64,000 bases of DNA from Candidatus Obscuribacterales bacterium (GCA_020634035.1 JACKCM010000005.1:734565-798564), one strand, 5' to 3'; positions 51,656 through 60,718 are shown, counted from the stretch's first letter. A program made the numbers and translations. Notes: a model not told the origin generated them from the letters alone.

Positions 51656-51668
51656 CAGGGCGATCTAT

Positions 51669-52877
51669 TTATTGTCCGGGATTATTGATATGACCGAAGA
51701 ACAGATTGGCACCGGTCTCTTTGTCTCGTAAAAGAATCATAAATGGTCGGTCCACCACCATAACAAAGCCGGGGTCTGGCTCCATGCGAGCCATGGCGAG
51801 AGCCATTTTTACAACAGTTGCCGCCGCCGCTTCAGTACCCTCTTCATCGACTTTCATGAAGGTGTTATGAATAACATCATCAATATAAACTCGCTTGCCA
51901 CCGGATGTATCGATGCTGGTCATTCTGGTGAAATCCGCTTTGTCGGGAGAAAACGCCAGGGTCATACCCATCTTCGAGAGCGGCTGTTTCAGAGTCATGC
52001 GATCTTCAATCTTGAACTTCGGTAGACCCAGGGCTCCTTTTCTGCTCTTGAATTGACCCAGCCAGCTATCCAGCTTTTGAGTCGTGAGACCGTTCTCAAA
52101 AGCGGAAAGAGTAGTCTCTTTGCCGGGCAGGAAGATATAGAGGCTCAATCGGTTATCTTTGTAAGGCAGATTAATCGCCTGGAATTCTTGATTCTCTAAA
52201 TAAGAAAAATCCTGGCGTTTCATATTCATAAACTTGACTTGTTTCTTTGTGCCGTCGGCCAGGTTGAAGCTCCAGTTGCTGGTCTTATCTCCGGCAAAAG
52301 GATGTAGCCAGCGAGCCTTTAGATAAATGGCGTTGATGATGAAGGCGACATCGTCGCTTTTTGTTTTGTCTAGGATCTTCGGAATTTTTTCACCGGTGTT
52401 TTTAGAGACCCAGCTATTAATGGTTTTAACAGCTTCCGGCTTGGCGAAGTCCATGCGCTCTAGCGAGGCTCCATAGCTCTTCTTGCAAGCATCTAAAAAA
52501 GGCTGCCTGAAGGTGATCTCTTTATTCACGAACAGTCCGTTGGCGATGCTCAATTTAGTATCACCCCCAACGGATGAAAGGCTGCGCTTGCGCGATGCCG
52601 CTTCAGAATTGATTTTTTCATCGGTGGCGTCACCAAGACAAAGTGCCCTGATCATGGACTTTCTGGTATCGCCGGCGGCACCGTTGACAGTCATTGTCAG
52701 CGCCGACGATATGCTATATGGGCTGACAAGCAGGTTCTTGCCTTTTCGCGCCGGGTCGGCGTTCAAGTTTTTGAAAAGGTTGAGGGTAAAATCATTCATC
52801 TCGGCTGCCTGTACAGAGACCGGGGTTAAAACAGAAGCGATAATAGCAAGCAGAAACGGAAGGGGAGACAGTCTCAT
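51669..52877 (-). CDS. Secreted serpin (serine-protease inhibitor)
   Basis: The 402-residue protein has a signal peptide (1-24, V-Q-A-A) and a full serpin fold: N-L-L-V-S-P-Y-S-I-S-S-A-L, F-I-I-N-A-I-Y-L-K-A-R-W and L-P-K-F-K-I. The hinge is V-D-E-E-G-T-E-A-A-A-A-T, and the C-terminus is D-R-P-F-M-I-L-L-R-D. The hinge matches the inhibitory consensus. Counting from it puts P1-P1' near A-M or the neighbouring L/M, which predicts elastase- or chymotrypsin-like targets. It may protect the cell from its own or foreign proteases. GAGG precedes ATG 52877. A TATAAT lies at 52921-52916 on the minus strand without a clear -35. Confidence 0.9.
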   Translation of the reverse strand: MRLSPLPFLLAIIASVLTPVSVQAAEMNDFTLNLFKNLNADPARKGKNLLVSPYSISSALTMTVNGAAGDTRKSMIRALCLGDATDEKINSEAASRKRSLSSVGGDTKLSIANGLFVNKEITFRQPFLDACKKSYGASLERMDFAKPEAVKTINSWVSKNTGEKIPKILDKTKSDDVAFIINAIYLKARWLHPFAGDKTSNWSFNLADGTKKQVKFMNMKRQDFSYLENQEFQAINLPYKDNRLSLYIFLPGKETTLSAFENGLTTQKLDSWLGQFKSRKGALGLPKFKIEDRMTLKQPLSKMGMTLAFSPDKADFTRMTSIDTSGGKRVYIDDVIHNTFMKVDEEGTEAAAATVVKMALAMARMEPDPGFVMVVDRPFMILLRDKETGANLFFGHINNPGQ

Positions 52878-52995
52878 CTTTGCATCCTCAAACGGCAGGG
52901 GCTTCTAGTTGACGAATTATACAACTCCCTATACCGGGTCCACTCGCCAAATTAGGAAGCTCCGGTTTGTCATGGTAAATTAGAACATCTTTTCC

Positions 52996-54867
52996 ATGGT
53001 TTTTCCTATGGTCGTTTTACCCGATAGATATACCGACATTCACCTGCTGGGCTCAGGTGGGATGGGTGACGTTTATGGAGCCAGGGATTCGGTTTTAAAC
53101 ATAGATGTGGCAATTAAGGTTCTGACCCCATCTGCCCTGACTCTTAAGGGTGATCAGATCCAGCGCTTTCAGAAAGAGGCCAAAGTCACCGGTCAGCTCA
53201 AGCATGCCGCTCTGGTTACCATCCTGGATTTTGGCGTCACCGAAGAGCACCTGCCCTATATGGTCATGGAATATGTCCAGGGGAAGACGCTGAAAAAGCT
53301 TATCGAGACTTCTGGTCCGCTGCCTTTAGATAGAACGCTTGCCATAATCAGACAGATTGCAGAGGGTCTGGGCTATGCTCACAAGAATGGAATCGTCCAT
53401 CGTGATCTTAAGTCAGCCAACGTTATAATCGCCCAGGATGCAGATGGCTTTGATCTGGCTAAAGTGGTCGACTTTGGCATCGCCTGTATGCTCGACGAAG
53501 ACAGTCTCTCTCGGCTGACCAGAACCGACGCCATTGTCGGAAGCCCTTTGTATATGAGCCCCGAGCAGGCCCGGGGTGAGACCAAAAATATCGATGCCAG
53601 AACAGATATCTATTCGCTTGGATGCATCCTCTTCGAATGCTTGACCGGGAAGACACCGTTCAAAGGTGATTCTGTGCTCGAAACCTTGAATATGCACATG
53701 GAAAGCCCCATGCCCCATATTGGTGATTATTTCATGGACGAAGTCTCTGAGGAGTCTCTGGAACTTCTAGATAATATTATGGTCGGATGTTTGAACAAAG
53801 ATAGAGATGATCGATTTCAGACCATGGAAGAGCTGATGAAATCGATTGATCTCTGCCAGGAACGGCTGGCGGAGGATGCAGCCGGTGATGAAGTGATTGA
53901 TAAAAAGGCAGCCGATTTCGTAGTCACAAAGAGATCAGGCTTTCTTATCGCTGCAGGCTTCGTCGCCTTGTTGGCGATTATGATGGTCCTGAATGCGTTT
54001 TCTGAATACAACCGAAAGAATCCCGCAGTTAAGATTAAACCCTCGGGGCCAATAGAAGTATTTTCTGCGCCTGACAATCCTTTTCCAGAACAAGCCTTGA
54101 AAACAATCCGAATCAGTCGGGAAGAGCTGCCTATACTGGTGCGTGTAGAAGGCAATCATAAAATAGACTGGTCCGAAGTCGAAAGTATCAAAGAGAAATT
54201 CAATCTGGAAATTACCGACAGAAGTGTAACCGCAGCCGACCTTCAATATGCCCTGAAATTAAGCCGTCTTCAGGGGATCAATATTTTTGTATGTAGTATT
54301 GCAGAAGAGACGGCATCTGCATTTTCTGAGCGATCTGATATTGATACCATCCGACTAAATAGAGTCTCTGGAGTTTCAAGCGACTTTCTCATCGGGTTGA
54401 GAAAGCTGCATGGGTTGAGGCGCCTGGATCTGCTCGCTTGTGGCATTGATGACAGCCAATGTAAGTTGCTAAGTCATTTAGAAAGTCTGAAATCTCTTGA
54501 TTTAAGGTTCAACAAAAAAGTCACCAATGCCGGCGTAGCCGTTTTGCCGAATACATTGAGAAGTCTATGGAAACTCTGTCTTTCGGGATGTAGTATCACT
54601 GATGATGCGATATCCAGCATCAATAAATTTCAGAAGCTGGTGGAACTTCACCTGGATGAGACCTCCATCACCGGAACCGGTTTGAATAAACTAAACTTAC
54701 CAAGGCTTCAGCTTGTCAACATCAAAGGTGTCCAGATCGATACGGATGACTTGAGAAAGTTTCTGGCCAGCCGTGACAAAAGGGTTAAGGTAGGGGTCGG
54801 AAGCAGAATCTATGACCCGGATATCATACAGTTGTTGAAAGAGTTTCCGAGACGAATAAAAGAATAG
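52996..54867 (+). CDS. Transmembrane Ser/Thr protein kinase with extracytoplasmic LRRs
   Basis: The kinase domain (about 11-280) is complete: G-S-G-G-M-G glycine loop, K41 in V-A-I-K-V, H-R-D-L-K-S-A-N (135-142), D-F-G (159-161) and M-S-P-E. It is expected to be active. A membrane helix lies near 312-333. The external part holds a spacer and LRRs (about 430-600, such as L-K-S-L-D-L-R-F-N and L-V-E-L-H-L-D-E). It looks like a receptor kinase sensing through the LRRs. No strong ribosome-binding site precedes ATG 52996. It offers a catalytic counterpart to the pseudokinases at 24622 and 10344. Confidence 0.9.
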   Translation: MVFPMVVLPDRYTDIHLLGSGGMGDVYGARDSVLNIDVAIKVLTPSALTLKGDQIQRFQKEAKVTGQLKHAALVTILDFGVTEEHLPYMVMEYVQGKTLKKLIETSGPLPLDRTLAIIRQIAEGLGYAHKNGIVHRDLKSANVIIAQDADGFDLAKVVDFGIACMLDEDSLSRLTRTDAIVGSPLYMSPEQARGETKNIDARTDIYSLGCILFECLTGKTPFKGDSVLETLNMHMESPMPHIGDYFMDEVSEESLELLDNIMVGCLNKDRDDRFQTMEELMKSIDLCQERLAEDAAGDEVIDKKAADFVVTKRSGFLIAAGFVALLAIMMVLNAFSEYNRKNPAVKIKPSGPIEVFSAPDNPFPEQALKTIRISREELPILVRVEGNHKIDWSEVESIKEKFNLEITDRSVTAADLQYALKLSRLQGINIFVCSIAEETASAFSERSDIDTIRLNRVSGVSSDFLIGLRKLHGLRRLDLLACGIDDSQCKLLSHLESLKSLDLRFNKKVTNAGVAVLPNTLRSLWKLCLSGCSITDDAISSINKFQKLVELHLDETSITGTGLNKLNLPRLQLVNIKGVQIDTDDLRKFLASRDKRVKVGVGSRIYDPDIIQLLKEFPRRIKE

Positions 54868-54879
54868 TCTCTGCTTGAG

Positions 54880-54922
54880 AACAGCCAGTACAGGCTCTAA
54901 CGCTGTTAATGAAAACCTGTAC
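54880..54922. repeat. Interleaved inverted repeats, pseudoknot-capable
   Basis: AACAGC (54880-54885) can pair with GCTGTT (54902-54907), and GTACAGG (54888-54894) with CCTGTAC (54916-54922). The order 1-2-1'-2' allows a pseudoknot or two exclusive hairpins. It lies in the 102-bp gap between the kinase and the IPT/TIG gene. Confidence 0.35.
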
Positions 54923-54969
54923 CAGATCTACTATATTGGTATGCGTTTTGTTGATATCCGGAGTAGCCG

Positions 54970-56013
54970 ATGAATCTCTCTAGCACTGTTCCTGCGTTAA
55001 ATATGGGTGGTATTAAAACCCTTTTGTCGGTGATTTCATTTTCGATTGTGATGCTTTCTACCTTCAACTGCGGACCATCTTATGCTGTTGCCGAAAAAAC
55101 GTTGGCAGAAGGCGGTCCTTATCAATCGCAGGGAACCGCCAAAATTCAAAAGTTCACAGCAGAGATAAATATCAGCGCCGATCAAGCTGCAGGTCCGCTC
55201 TGGATGACTTTCTACAATGGCTATTCTAATAGGCCGGGATACAACTGGGTGCGAGTATTTCTAGCCAGCCCTCAAGCAGAATCCGTAAGCGGCGACATTC
55301 TTGTGGACGAGCATACTTTCGTCAGATCAAGAGCAGTGACAAAAGACCTCACCGGACGCATTCCAGCCTCCGGTAGAAAGTTGATTATAGAAGGAGAAGG
55401 CGAGAGAGGCGCCATCTTTAGCTGGATTCTGACCACACCTAGATCCAGTGTCTCTGTTCTCAATGTCACCAATATTTCGGCAGGAAAGACTTTTCTCTTG
55501 CATGGCACCGGTTTTAGTGGCAACGAAGAAGAGAATGAGGTCACTGTAAACGGTACCAAATGCGAGGTTATCGGTGCCACCACCAATATGCTCACTGTGA
55601 AAGCTCCGGACAAACTGGACGCTAAGAATGTCTCGGTTTCGGTCAAAGTAAATGGTCAGGGCAGCAATTCGCTAATGGTCAATATCGTCACTCCCCCACC
55701 GATGCTCATTTCGTGCAGCCCCTATGGTGGTCCAGTGGGAGGAGTGCTAAATATACGCGGTGCCAATTTCTCGCGGGTCGCGGATGAAAACGTTGTTCGC
55801 ATCGGCAACCTTGTCTGTCCTGTGATAAAGGTCATGGATACAGGGACTCTGTTAGTGCGCATCCCGAACTGGGGCTCAGAAGGAGCAGGGTCGATGACGA
55901 TACCGCTAACCATCACGGTTAACGGGGTGCCTTCGAGAAATCATCTCTCTTTCTGGTGTGTCAGCCACTACTATGGCGGCGACCCGAACGCTGCTATCTA
56001 TCACTACGACTAA
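54970..56013 (+). CDS. Exported IPT/TIG-domain protein
   Basis: The 347-residue protein has an N-terminal hydrophobic signal (about 14-40). A unique beta domain follows, then two immunoglobulin-like IPT/TIG repeats (about 170-250 and 255-345) with G-K-T-F-L-L-H-G-T-G-F and G-G-V-L-N-I-R-G-A-N-F. Such domains mediate surface binding. A GGAG lies close to ATG 54970. It ends with a four-base overlap with the convergent DUF4272 gene. Confidence 0.78.
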   Translation: MNLSSTVPALNMGGIKTLLSVISFSIVMLSTFNCGPSYAVAEKTLAEGGPYQSQGTAKIQKFTAEINISADQAAGPLWMTFYNGYSNRPGYNWVRVFLASPQAESVSGDILVDEHTFVRSRAVTKDLTGRIPASGRKLIIEGEGERGAIFSWILTTPRSSVSVLNVTNISAGKTFLLHGTGFSGNEEENEVTVNGTKCEVIGATTNMLTVKAPDKLDAKNVSVSVKVNGQGSNSLMVNIVTPPPMLISCSPYGGPVGGVLNIRGANFSRVADENVVRIGNLVCPVIKVMDTGTLLVRIPNWGSEGAGSMTIPLTITVNGVPSRNHLSFWCVSHYYGGDPNAAIYHYD

Positions 56014-56654
56014 AGTCTCAGTTCGACTTCGTCCCAACCGCAGTCAGAAAGAGCCCACTCCAGGGCGCGTCGGCGCTCGATGACTATGTCCGCATCGACA
56101 ACGCTGTCATAGTCATTGCTCTCGGCATCCCGCGCACTCCAGTGCAGACGATAATAAAGGTCAAGCATGGCGAAAACTTCGTCGAAGTCTCGTAGCTTCA
56201 TCTTGTTCCAGAGCTTGCTGCCGTCTTCGTGGATCTTCAAATTAGGACAGAGACTGGAACAGCTCTCTCCTACAGGAAACTCGAAACAAAGATCATCCAC
56301 CATGGAACCGACCCACAAAAGAGCCCATAAAGATTCCATGTAGCTGAATAAGCGGTTAATCTCCTCTTCGGACAACTCATGGTTGTTGCGAGCCAGAACC
56401 GAACTCTCCCAGGGGGTCAGCTGCTCAAGCAGCTCTTTGTCTTCCAGCCAGGTCTCTACAAATTCGGTAGGGTTGTTGAAGGCTATTTGAAGCAGCGCGT
56501 TCAATATAAGAGCCCGGCTGACAATCGCTTCCCGGGGACGGATAGACGAGTAGTCGAGATCCGGCAGAGAGTCGCTGATGCTGCCACCAGCTTCGAGAAT
56601 AATCTTCTCAGATTTACTCTTGACCGCCTTTTGATCTAGTTTTGCTTGACTCAT
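56010..56654 (-). CDS. DUF4272 protein
   Basis: The 214-residue protein shows the DUF4272 order: R-P-R-E-A-I-V-S-R-A-L-I-L, then L-T-P-W-E, then S-Y-M-E-S-L-W-A-L-L-W. Y-Y-R-L-H-W-S-A-R-D-A near residue 170 and E-R-R-R-A-L-E-W-A complete it. The family is cytoplasmic and of unknown function, often encoded near contact-dependent or immunity systems. No such system is visible here. Confidence 0.8.
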   Translation of the reverse strand: MSQAKLDQKAVKSKSEKIILEAGGSISDSLPDLDYSSIRPREAIVSRALILNALLQIAFNNPTEFVETWLEDKELLEQLTPWESSVLARNNHELSEEEINRLFSYMESLWALLWVGSMVDDLCFEFPVGESCSSLCPNLKIHEDGSKLWNKMKLRDFDEVFAMLDLYYRLHWSARDAESNDYDSVVDADIVIERRRALEWALSDCGWDEVELRL

Positions 56655-56791
56655 AGAGAAATTGTACCCGGATCTCTACCCATGACTTCTCCTATTGCCA
56701 GGTTAAATCGCCTTCTTCAGTGACGGCAAGGCTTTTGGGGCGTGCTTCATATGCTGGACTAGATACCCAAAGTTCACATTTAATCTTTAGT

Positions 56792-57670
56792 ATGAAAGTC
56801 CCCAAAATCCCCTTATCTGATTCCAGCCCGGAATTCGATTCTATGCCAGACAATATCGAGTCCGCTGCCTCCGCACACCGGGGAGCGGAAGCCGCCATAG
56901 CCAATAATGCCACCGAAGATACAGGTTCGGATAGGAACCAGCTAGACCTTTTGAGCCTGGCACTCGATGGCGCGCCGCCGGCTGAAAAAAAGGACTCTTC
57001 GACATCGAGCCCGATAATAGGTCTTGATTTCGACATTGATTTCGGTGTACTCGATAACGTCGGTCAGGAACAGAGTGGCGAAAAGCCAGGCTCTCAAGAT
57101 TCATCGGATTCAGCGGATTCAGCGGATTCATCAGATTCACCGGAAGCCGCTGCTGCCGAAAGTCAAAGAGAATGGTTCGCAGAACGCTTCCTTGCCGTCA
57201 CCGGTCAGGAATCCGTTATAGAAAAAGGACCGGAAGCAGAGCTCAATCTCTGGTCTGACTCCTGGCGCGATTTTGTCGAAGTGGCTGAGATTCCACAGGG
57301 GCCGTTCAGAGATCTTATGCAAGAGTTCGGCTCTGAGATGCTGCTCGGCAGCTTCGACGGAAAACAACTGGCCCAGAAGATGAAACAGATCGACGACCGG
57401 GAAGAAGTCGAAGAACTGGTCGCCTCGCTTAATGACTATGACCTCAAAAACTATGGCGCGAAGCTGAAGGTCGAATTCGGCGAAGACGGAAAGATGAAAA
57501 CGCTGGAACTGCAATCTATAGGCAAAGAGGGCAAGGTCGACGCCTATTATCAGGCAGACTCTATGGGCATGGTCAGTGCTGCCGGTCACGACGATGAGGG
57601 CAAACCGCTGTCTCAGGAAGACGCGGTTAAAAAAGTAGCCAGGAAAGCATCACCCCTGGCATGCCCTTGA
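56792..57670 (+). CDS. Acidic hypothetical protein with Ser/Asp repeat
   Basis: About 292 residues from ATG 56792; an in-frame ATG at 56720 is possible. The first 130 residues are acidic and disordered and include a D-S-S-D-S-A-D-S-A-D repeat encoded by near-identical 9-base units (57100-57140). The C-terminal half is a small folded region with E-W-F-A-E-R-F-L-A-V-T-G. No family recognised. There is no strong ribosome-binding site. Confidence 0.55.
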   Translation: MKVPKIPLSDSSPEFDSMPDNIESAASAHRGAEAAIANNATEDTGSDRNQLDLLSLALDGAPPAEKKDSSTSSPIIGLDFDIDFGVLDNVGQEQSGEKPGSQDSSDSADSADSSDSPEAAAAESQREWFAERFLAVTGQESVIEKGPEAELNLWSDSWRDFVEVAEIPQGPFRDLMQEFGSEMLLGSFDGKQLAQKMKQIDDREEVEELVASLNDYDLKNYGAKLKVEFGEDGKMKTLELQSIGKEGKVDAYYQADSMGMVSAAGHDDEGKPLSQEDAVKKVARKASPLACP

Positions 57671-57775
57671 AACGGCCATCCTAGAGGGGACTGGAGGTCC
57701 TCTAAAGAAAGCGAGATCGAGTCAGAGAGTTAAGCAGAACACTATCGTGGATATCCTGGTATATTAGTCGCCATT

Positions 57776-58975
57776 ATGACTACAGGTGTCTTTGATTGTG
57801 TCGTCGTCGGTGCAGGTCTTTTAGGATCTGCCGCAGCCAAATATCTGGCGGGCGAGTTAGCCAATGTCGCTATCATAGGTCCTACCGAGCCCCGAGACTG
57901 GCAGAGCCATAATGGTGTCTTCGCCAGCCACTATGATTCAGGAAGGGTGACCCGCATTCTCGATGGGGATCGCTCTTTGTTCTGGGCCCGGGTGGCAAAA
58001 GCATCTATAGACAGATATCGCGAGATAGAGAAGGAGAGTGGTATCAAGTTCTTCTCGTCTATAGGATGCCTGAAAGTGGCTCCTGCCGACGATATCGGCA
58101 CGGACTATATCGACTCGCATATGTTCTCGGGACAGGCTCTTGCTGTGGATTTCGAAAAGCTTACATCTGCCGATTTAAAGACTCGTTTTCCTTATCTATG
58201 CTTTCCTTCAGATTCTCTGATGCTTCAAGAGAATCACACCGCAGGGTGGATAGATCCAAGAAAGCTTCTTGAAGCCCAGTTGAAACTTTCTAAAAATGCC
58301 GGTGCCACCATAATTGATGATACCGTGGTAGCGGTATCTCAAGAGGATGACGGCACTCTGAGAATCTCCCTCGCCTCTGACAGAGAGGTTGTTGCCCAAA
58401 AGGCTCTTGTCACTGCTGGCGCTTTCTCTAACTTCCATAATCTGCTTGCGAAGAAACTAGATATCAAAATCAGAGCAGAGGCAGTTGTTCTGGCTGAGAT
58501 CTCGGTTGAGACCGCCGAGAAACTGCGCACCATGCCCAGTATCGTCTGGGCGGTCGAGAGAGGAGTTTGTGGTGGCATCTATATAGTGCCGCCGGTTCAG
58601 TATCCCGACGGCAAAATCTATATCAAAATCGGCTCTCGCTCTAACCAAAGGCGATATTTCTCAACTTTAGAAGAGACCATCAACTGGTTCCAGAGTGACG
58701 CCCAGACGGTGACGGCATCGGAGAATCGCCGTGTTCTCGAAGAGATCCTGCCTGAAGTGCAATTTCTATCCTGGCAGGTGAAGCCCTGTATCCTCACCGA
58801 TACCCCTTCACTTAAGCCTTACATAGGACCGGTCTCGGAGAATCTATTTGTGGCAGTAGGCGGCAATGGCTATGGTGCCAAGTCGTCGGACGAACTGGGG
58901 CGAATGGGGGCAGTCACTGCCCTGGGCAAAGCTCTGGATTCTGAATATGCGGACTATGACCTCAGTCCTTACTAA
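57776..58975 (+). CDS. FAD-dependent oxidoreductase (DAO family)
   Basis: The 399-residue enzyme begins D-C-V-V-V-G-A-G-L-L-G-S-A-A-A, an FAD-binding Rossmann motif. Its layout resembles monomeric sarcosine oxidase or N-methyltryptophan oxidase (R-V-T-R-I-L early, A-G-W-I-D-P in the middle, F-V-A-V-G-G-N-G-Y-G-A-K-S-S late). A flavin-linking Cys is not evident. It oxidises an amine or amino acid; the substrate is unknown. It overlaps the convergent membrane-protein gene by four bases. Confidence 0.82.
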   Translation: MTTGVFDCVVVGAGLLGSAAAKYLAGELANVAIIGPTEPRDWQSHNGVFASHYDSGRVTRILDGDRSLFWARVAKASIDRYREIEKESGIKFFSSIGCLKVAPADDIGTDYIDSHMFSGQALAVDFEKLTSADLKTRFPYLCFPSDSLMLQENHTAGWIDPRKLLEAQLKLSKNAGATIIDDTVVAVSQEDDGTLRISLASDREVVAQKALVTAGAFSNFHNLLAKKLDIKIRAEAVVLAEISVETAEKLRTMPSIVWAVERGVCGGIYIVPPVQYPDGKIYIKIGSRSNQRRYFSTLEETINWFQSDAQTVTASENRRVLEEILPEVQFLSWQVKPCILTDTPSLKPYIGPVSENLFVAVGGNGYGAKSSDELGRMGAVTALGKALDSEYADYDLSPY

Positions 58976-59367
58976 GGAATGAATTTCTTGAAGATCCAGT
59001 AGATGCTGTCGAAGACTAACAGACCCAAAGAAGCCATATAGAGAACACCGTACCATTCGATTCTTCCTGACTTGTGACTGACATCGGTACCCGCCAGGGA
59101 ACCGAGAATTAGTCCCAGTAGAAGCAGCGAGAGCATGATTCTGATTGCAATATCCCTCTTTCCCTTCGCCTCTTTCATAAAAGAGAAATAAACAAAAATC
59201 GGTGGCAACAGAAATGGTACCAGGGCATAGTTTGGGATGCCGCTTACTTGCTGAGTGAAGTGGTTCAAGATTTCGGGGAATGAAGCGATAGAAAGAAAAC
59301 AGGCAGGAGAAACCGCCAGTTGCGCTACATATCTAACTGTTTTCGAGATACTAAGCTTCTTCATCAT
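58972..59367 (-). CDS. Hypothetical membrane protein, four helices
   Basis: About 131 residues from ATG 59367 (M-M-K-K-L-S-I). A longer frame to 59442 would overlap the promoter and start of the divergent gene, so the shorter start is preferred. Four hydrophobic segments are separated by K/R-rich loops. No family recognised. Its 3' end overlaps the FAD enzyme gene by four bases. Confidence 0.55.
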   Translation of the reverse strand: MMKKLSISKTVRYVAQLAVSPACFLSIASFPEILNHFTQQVSGIPNYALVPFLLPPIFVYFSFMKEAKGKRDIAIRIMLSLLLLGLILGSLAGTDVSHKSGRIEWYGVLYMASLGLLVFDSIYWIFKKFIP

Positions 59368-59387
59368 CCGGGTTCCGAAATATTCAA

Positions 59388-59393
59388 TATAAT
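59388..59393 (+). promoter_or_regulatory. Perfect -10 box before the helical-repeat gene
   Basis: TATAAT stands 30 bases before ATG 59423. No clear -35 at 17 bases. Placement supports ATG 59423 and argues against the longer divergent frame. Confidence 0.35.
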
Positions 59394-59422
59394 AGTATCG
59401 CAGTTCAGTACCAGAAAACTTT

Positions 59423-60439
59423 ATGACCGATTTATCCAGCAAATCGAATCAGTTCATCATAGACAAAATAAAGTCTGAACCGACTAACATACTGCTTGGG
59501 GTCGGCTACGGCAGACAGAAAGAGATCTACGACCAGATCAAATCAGAGGTGCTTTCCGAAGACGATTTGAGGAAGGCTCAGAACTGTTTTGATTTCCTGC
59601 TGCACTTCGATAAGCCTTTGGTAGCTTTCGATAATTGGCGCCGCGAGGAGGATCTGATTGAAAGAGCTGTTTTCTGGTGTCAGAGAAATGTCGAGTCCGA
59701 TGAATGTCGACGAGTGCTCTATGCGTTGATGGCGATGGCGAGGGAGCCTTCGGTATTGCCACTGGCTCAAAAGAGCCTGGATTCGCACAAATTTGATGTG
59801 ATCGCAAACTATCTAGTTGCCGGTATGATGCGAGTCTCATCTAAAAGTGAATGTCACAAACTGTTCAAGAGATACAGCGCTAAGAAAGGCTCCCGCGGCT
59901 ATGTTCTGATACCAGCATATCTTGTCGGCACCGTTGGCTCTCGCCGGGCATTAGAAGCGGCAAAAAAATATTTGAAAACCCATCTAGATAGTGCAATTTC
60001 TCTCCAGTGGCCAGTTGTCAGCGATAAGCGGGTGGGAAGAAAGTGGTTCAACAGATTCGCCCGGACAAAGTTAAAGAATGAAGAGAGCTATAGCGGACCG
60101 GGACAACTGGAAGGGTCTCTAAGAGTAGCGATCAATTCATGCCGGGACCGGCGACTCTATGAGCAAGTATTTGGCAGGAAGAAAAAAGAGCAAGGTACTA
60201 ACAGGAAAGCCAAAAGATACGACAATCTTGCTGACGCCGTCGAATTCGTCACCGATATCGCTGACGAAAGTCATCCTCTGGCCATGCGAAGGAAGCTTGG
60301 CATGATGCTCTCTATTCACAATGAAGTGCCGGATCATCCGATTTTGAAAGAAGCGTACAAAATCAAAGAACGCTATGGAACAAGAGATCGTTTTTTGAAC
60401 AAAATCATCTCTCTACTTGAAGAACAGAAAACAATATAA
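59423..60439 (+). CDS. Helical-repeat hypothetical protein
   Basis: The 338-residue protein is helical and soluble, with weak HEAT-like repeats (E-C-R-R-V-L-Y-A-L-M-A-M-A and S-R-R-A-L-E-A-A-K-K-Y-L). A strongly basic stretch (R-K-K-K-E-Q-G-T-N-R-K-A-K-R) lies near residue 253. Composition and style resemble the protein at 47876. No family recognised. Its 3' end overlaps the convergent small membrane protein by 27 bases. Confidence 0.6.
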   Translation: MTDLSSKSNQFIIDKIKSEPTNILLGVGYGRQKEIYDQIKSEVLSEDDLRKAQNCFDFLLHFDKPLVAFDNWRREEDLIERAVFWCQRNVESDECRRVLYALMAMAREPSVLPLAQKSLDSHKFDVIANYLVAGMMRVSSKSECHKLFKRYSAKKGSRGYVLIPAYLVGTVGSRRALEAAKKYLKTHLDSAISLQWPVVSDKRVGRKWFNRFARTKLKNEESYSGPGQLEGSLRVAINSCRDRRLYEQVFGRKKKEQGTNRKAKRYDNLADAVEFVTDIADESHPLAMRRKLGMMLSIHNEVPDHPILKEAYKIKERYGTRDRFLNKIISLLEEQKTI

Positions 60440-60685
60440 ACTTCCTGCCAGAAAGAAGAATCCCACCAGTATCAAGGAACTGTGCCAGCGCAGCTTTCTT
60501 CGCAATAGATTGAACAATCGCAGAAACTCTGCCCCTAAAAAGAATAGGGCAGAACCTGCAAGGGCTGCGAAGGCGACTGAACAGCAGACAACTACAAAAC
60601 CTGATATGACAAATAAAAACAGTCCAAACGTAGCCATAAAATCAGAATCTCCTGATTGAGTAAAAGGGGAGGAGCGACAGATCAT
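60413..60685 (-). CDS. Small two-helix membrane protein with near-perfect Shine-Dalgarno
   Basis: The start ATG 60685 is preceded by AAGGAGGTGATT nine bases upstream, a near full complement of the 16S rRNA tail. The product (90 residues) has a polar lead, two or three hydrophobic helices (F-G-L-F-L-F-V-I-S-G-F-V-V-V and S-L-I-L-V-G-F-F-F-L-A-G) and basic R-R-K-L-R between them. An internal ATG at 60637 also has AGGAG and could start a 74-residue form. Function unknown. Confidence 0.6.
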   Translation of the reverse strand: MICRSSPFTQSGDSDFMATFGLFLFVISGFVVVCCSVAFAALAGSALFFLGAEFLRLFNLLRRKLRWHSSLILVGFFFLAGSLYCFLFFK

Positions 60686-60718
60686 GAAGAATCACCTCCT
60701 TTCTCATAACCTGTCGCT
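60673..60718. promoter_or_regulatory. 8-bp stem enclosing the strong ribosome-binding site and start codon
   Basis: AGCGACAG and CTGTCGCT form a perfect stem with a 30-base loop. In the minus-strand RNA the loop holds the extended Shine-Dalgarno and the ATG 60685. Read on the plus strand the stem is followed by TTTTT, so it may also terminate the gene at 59423. Confidence 0.45.
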
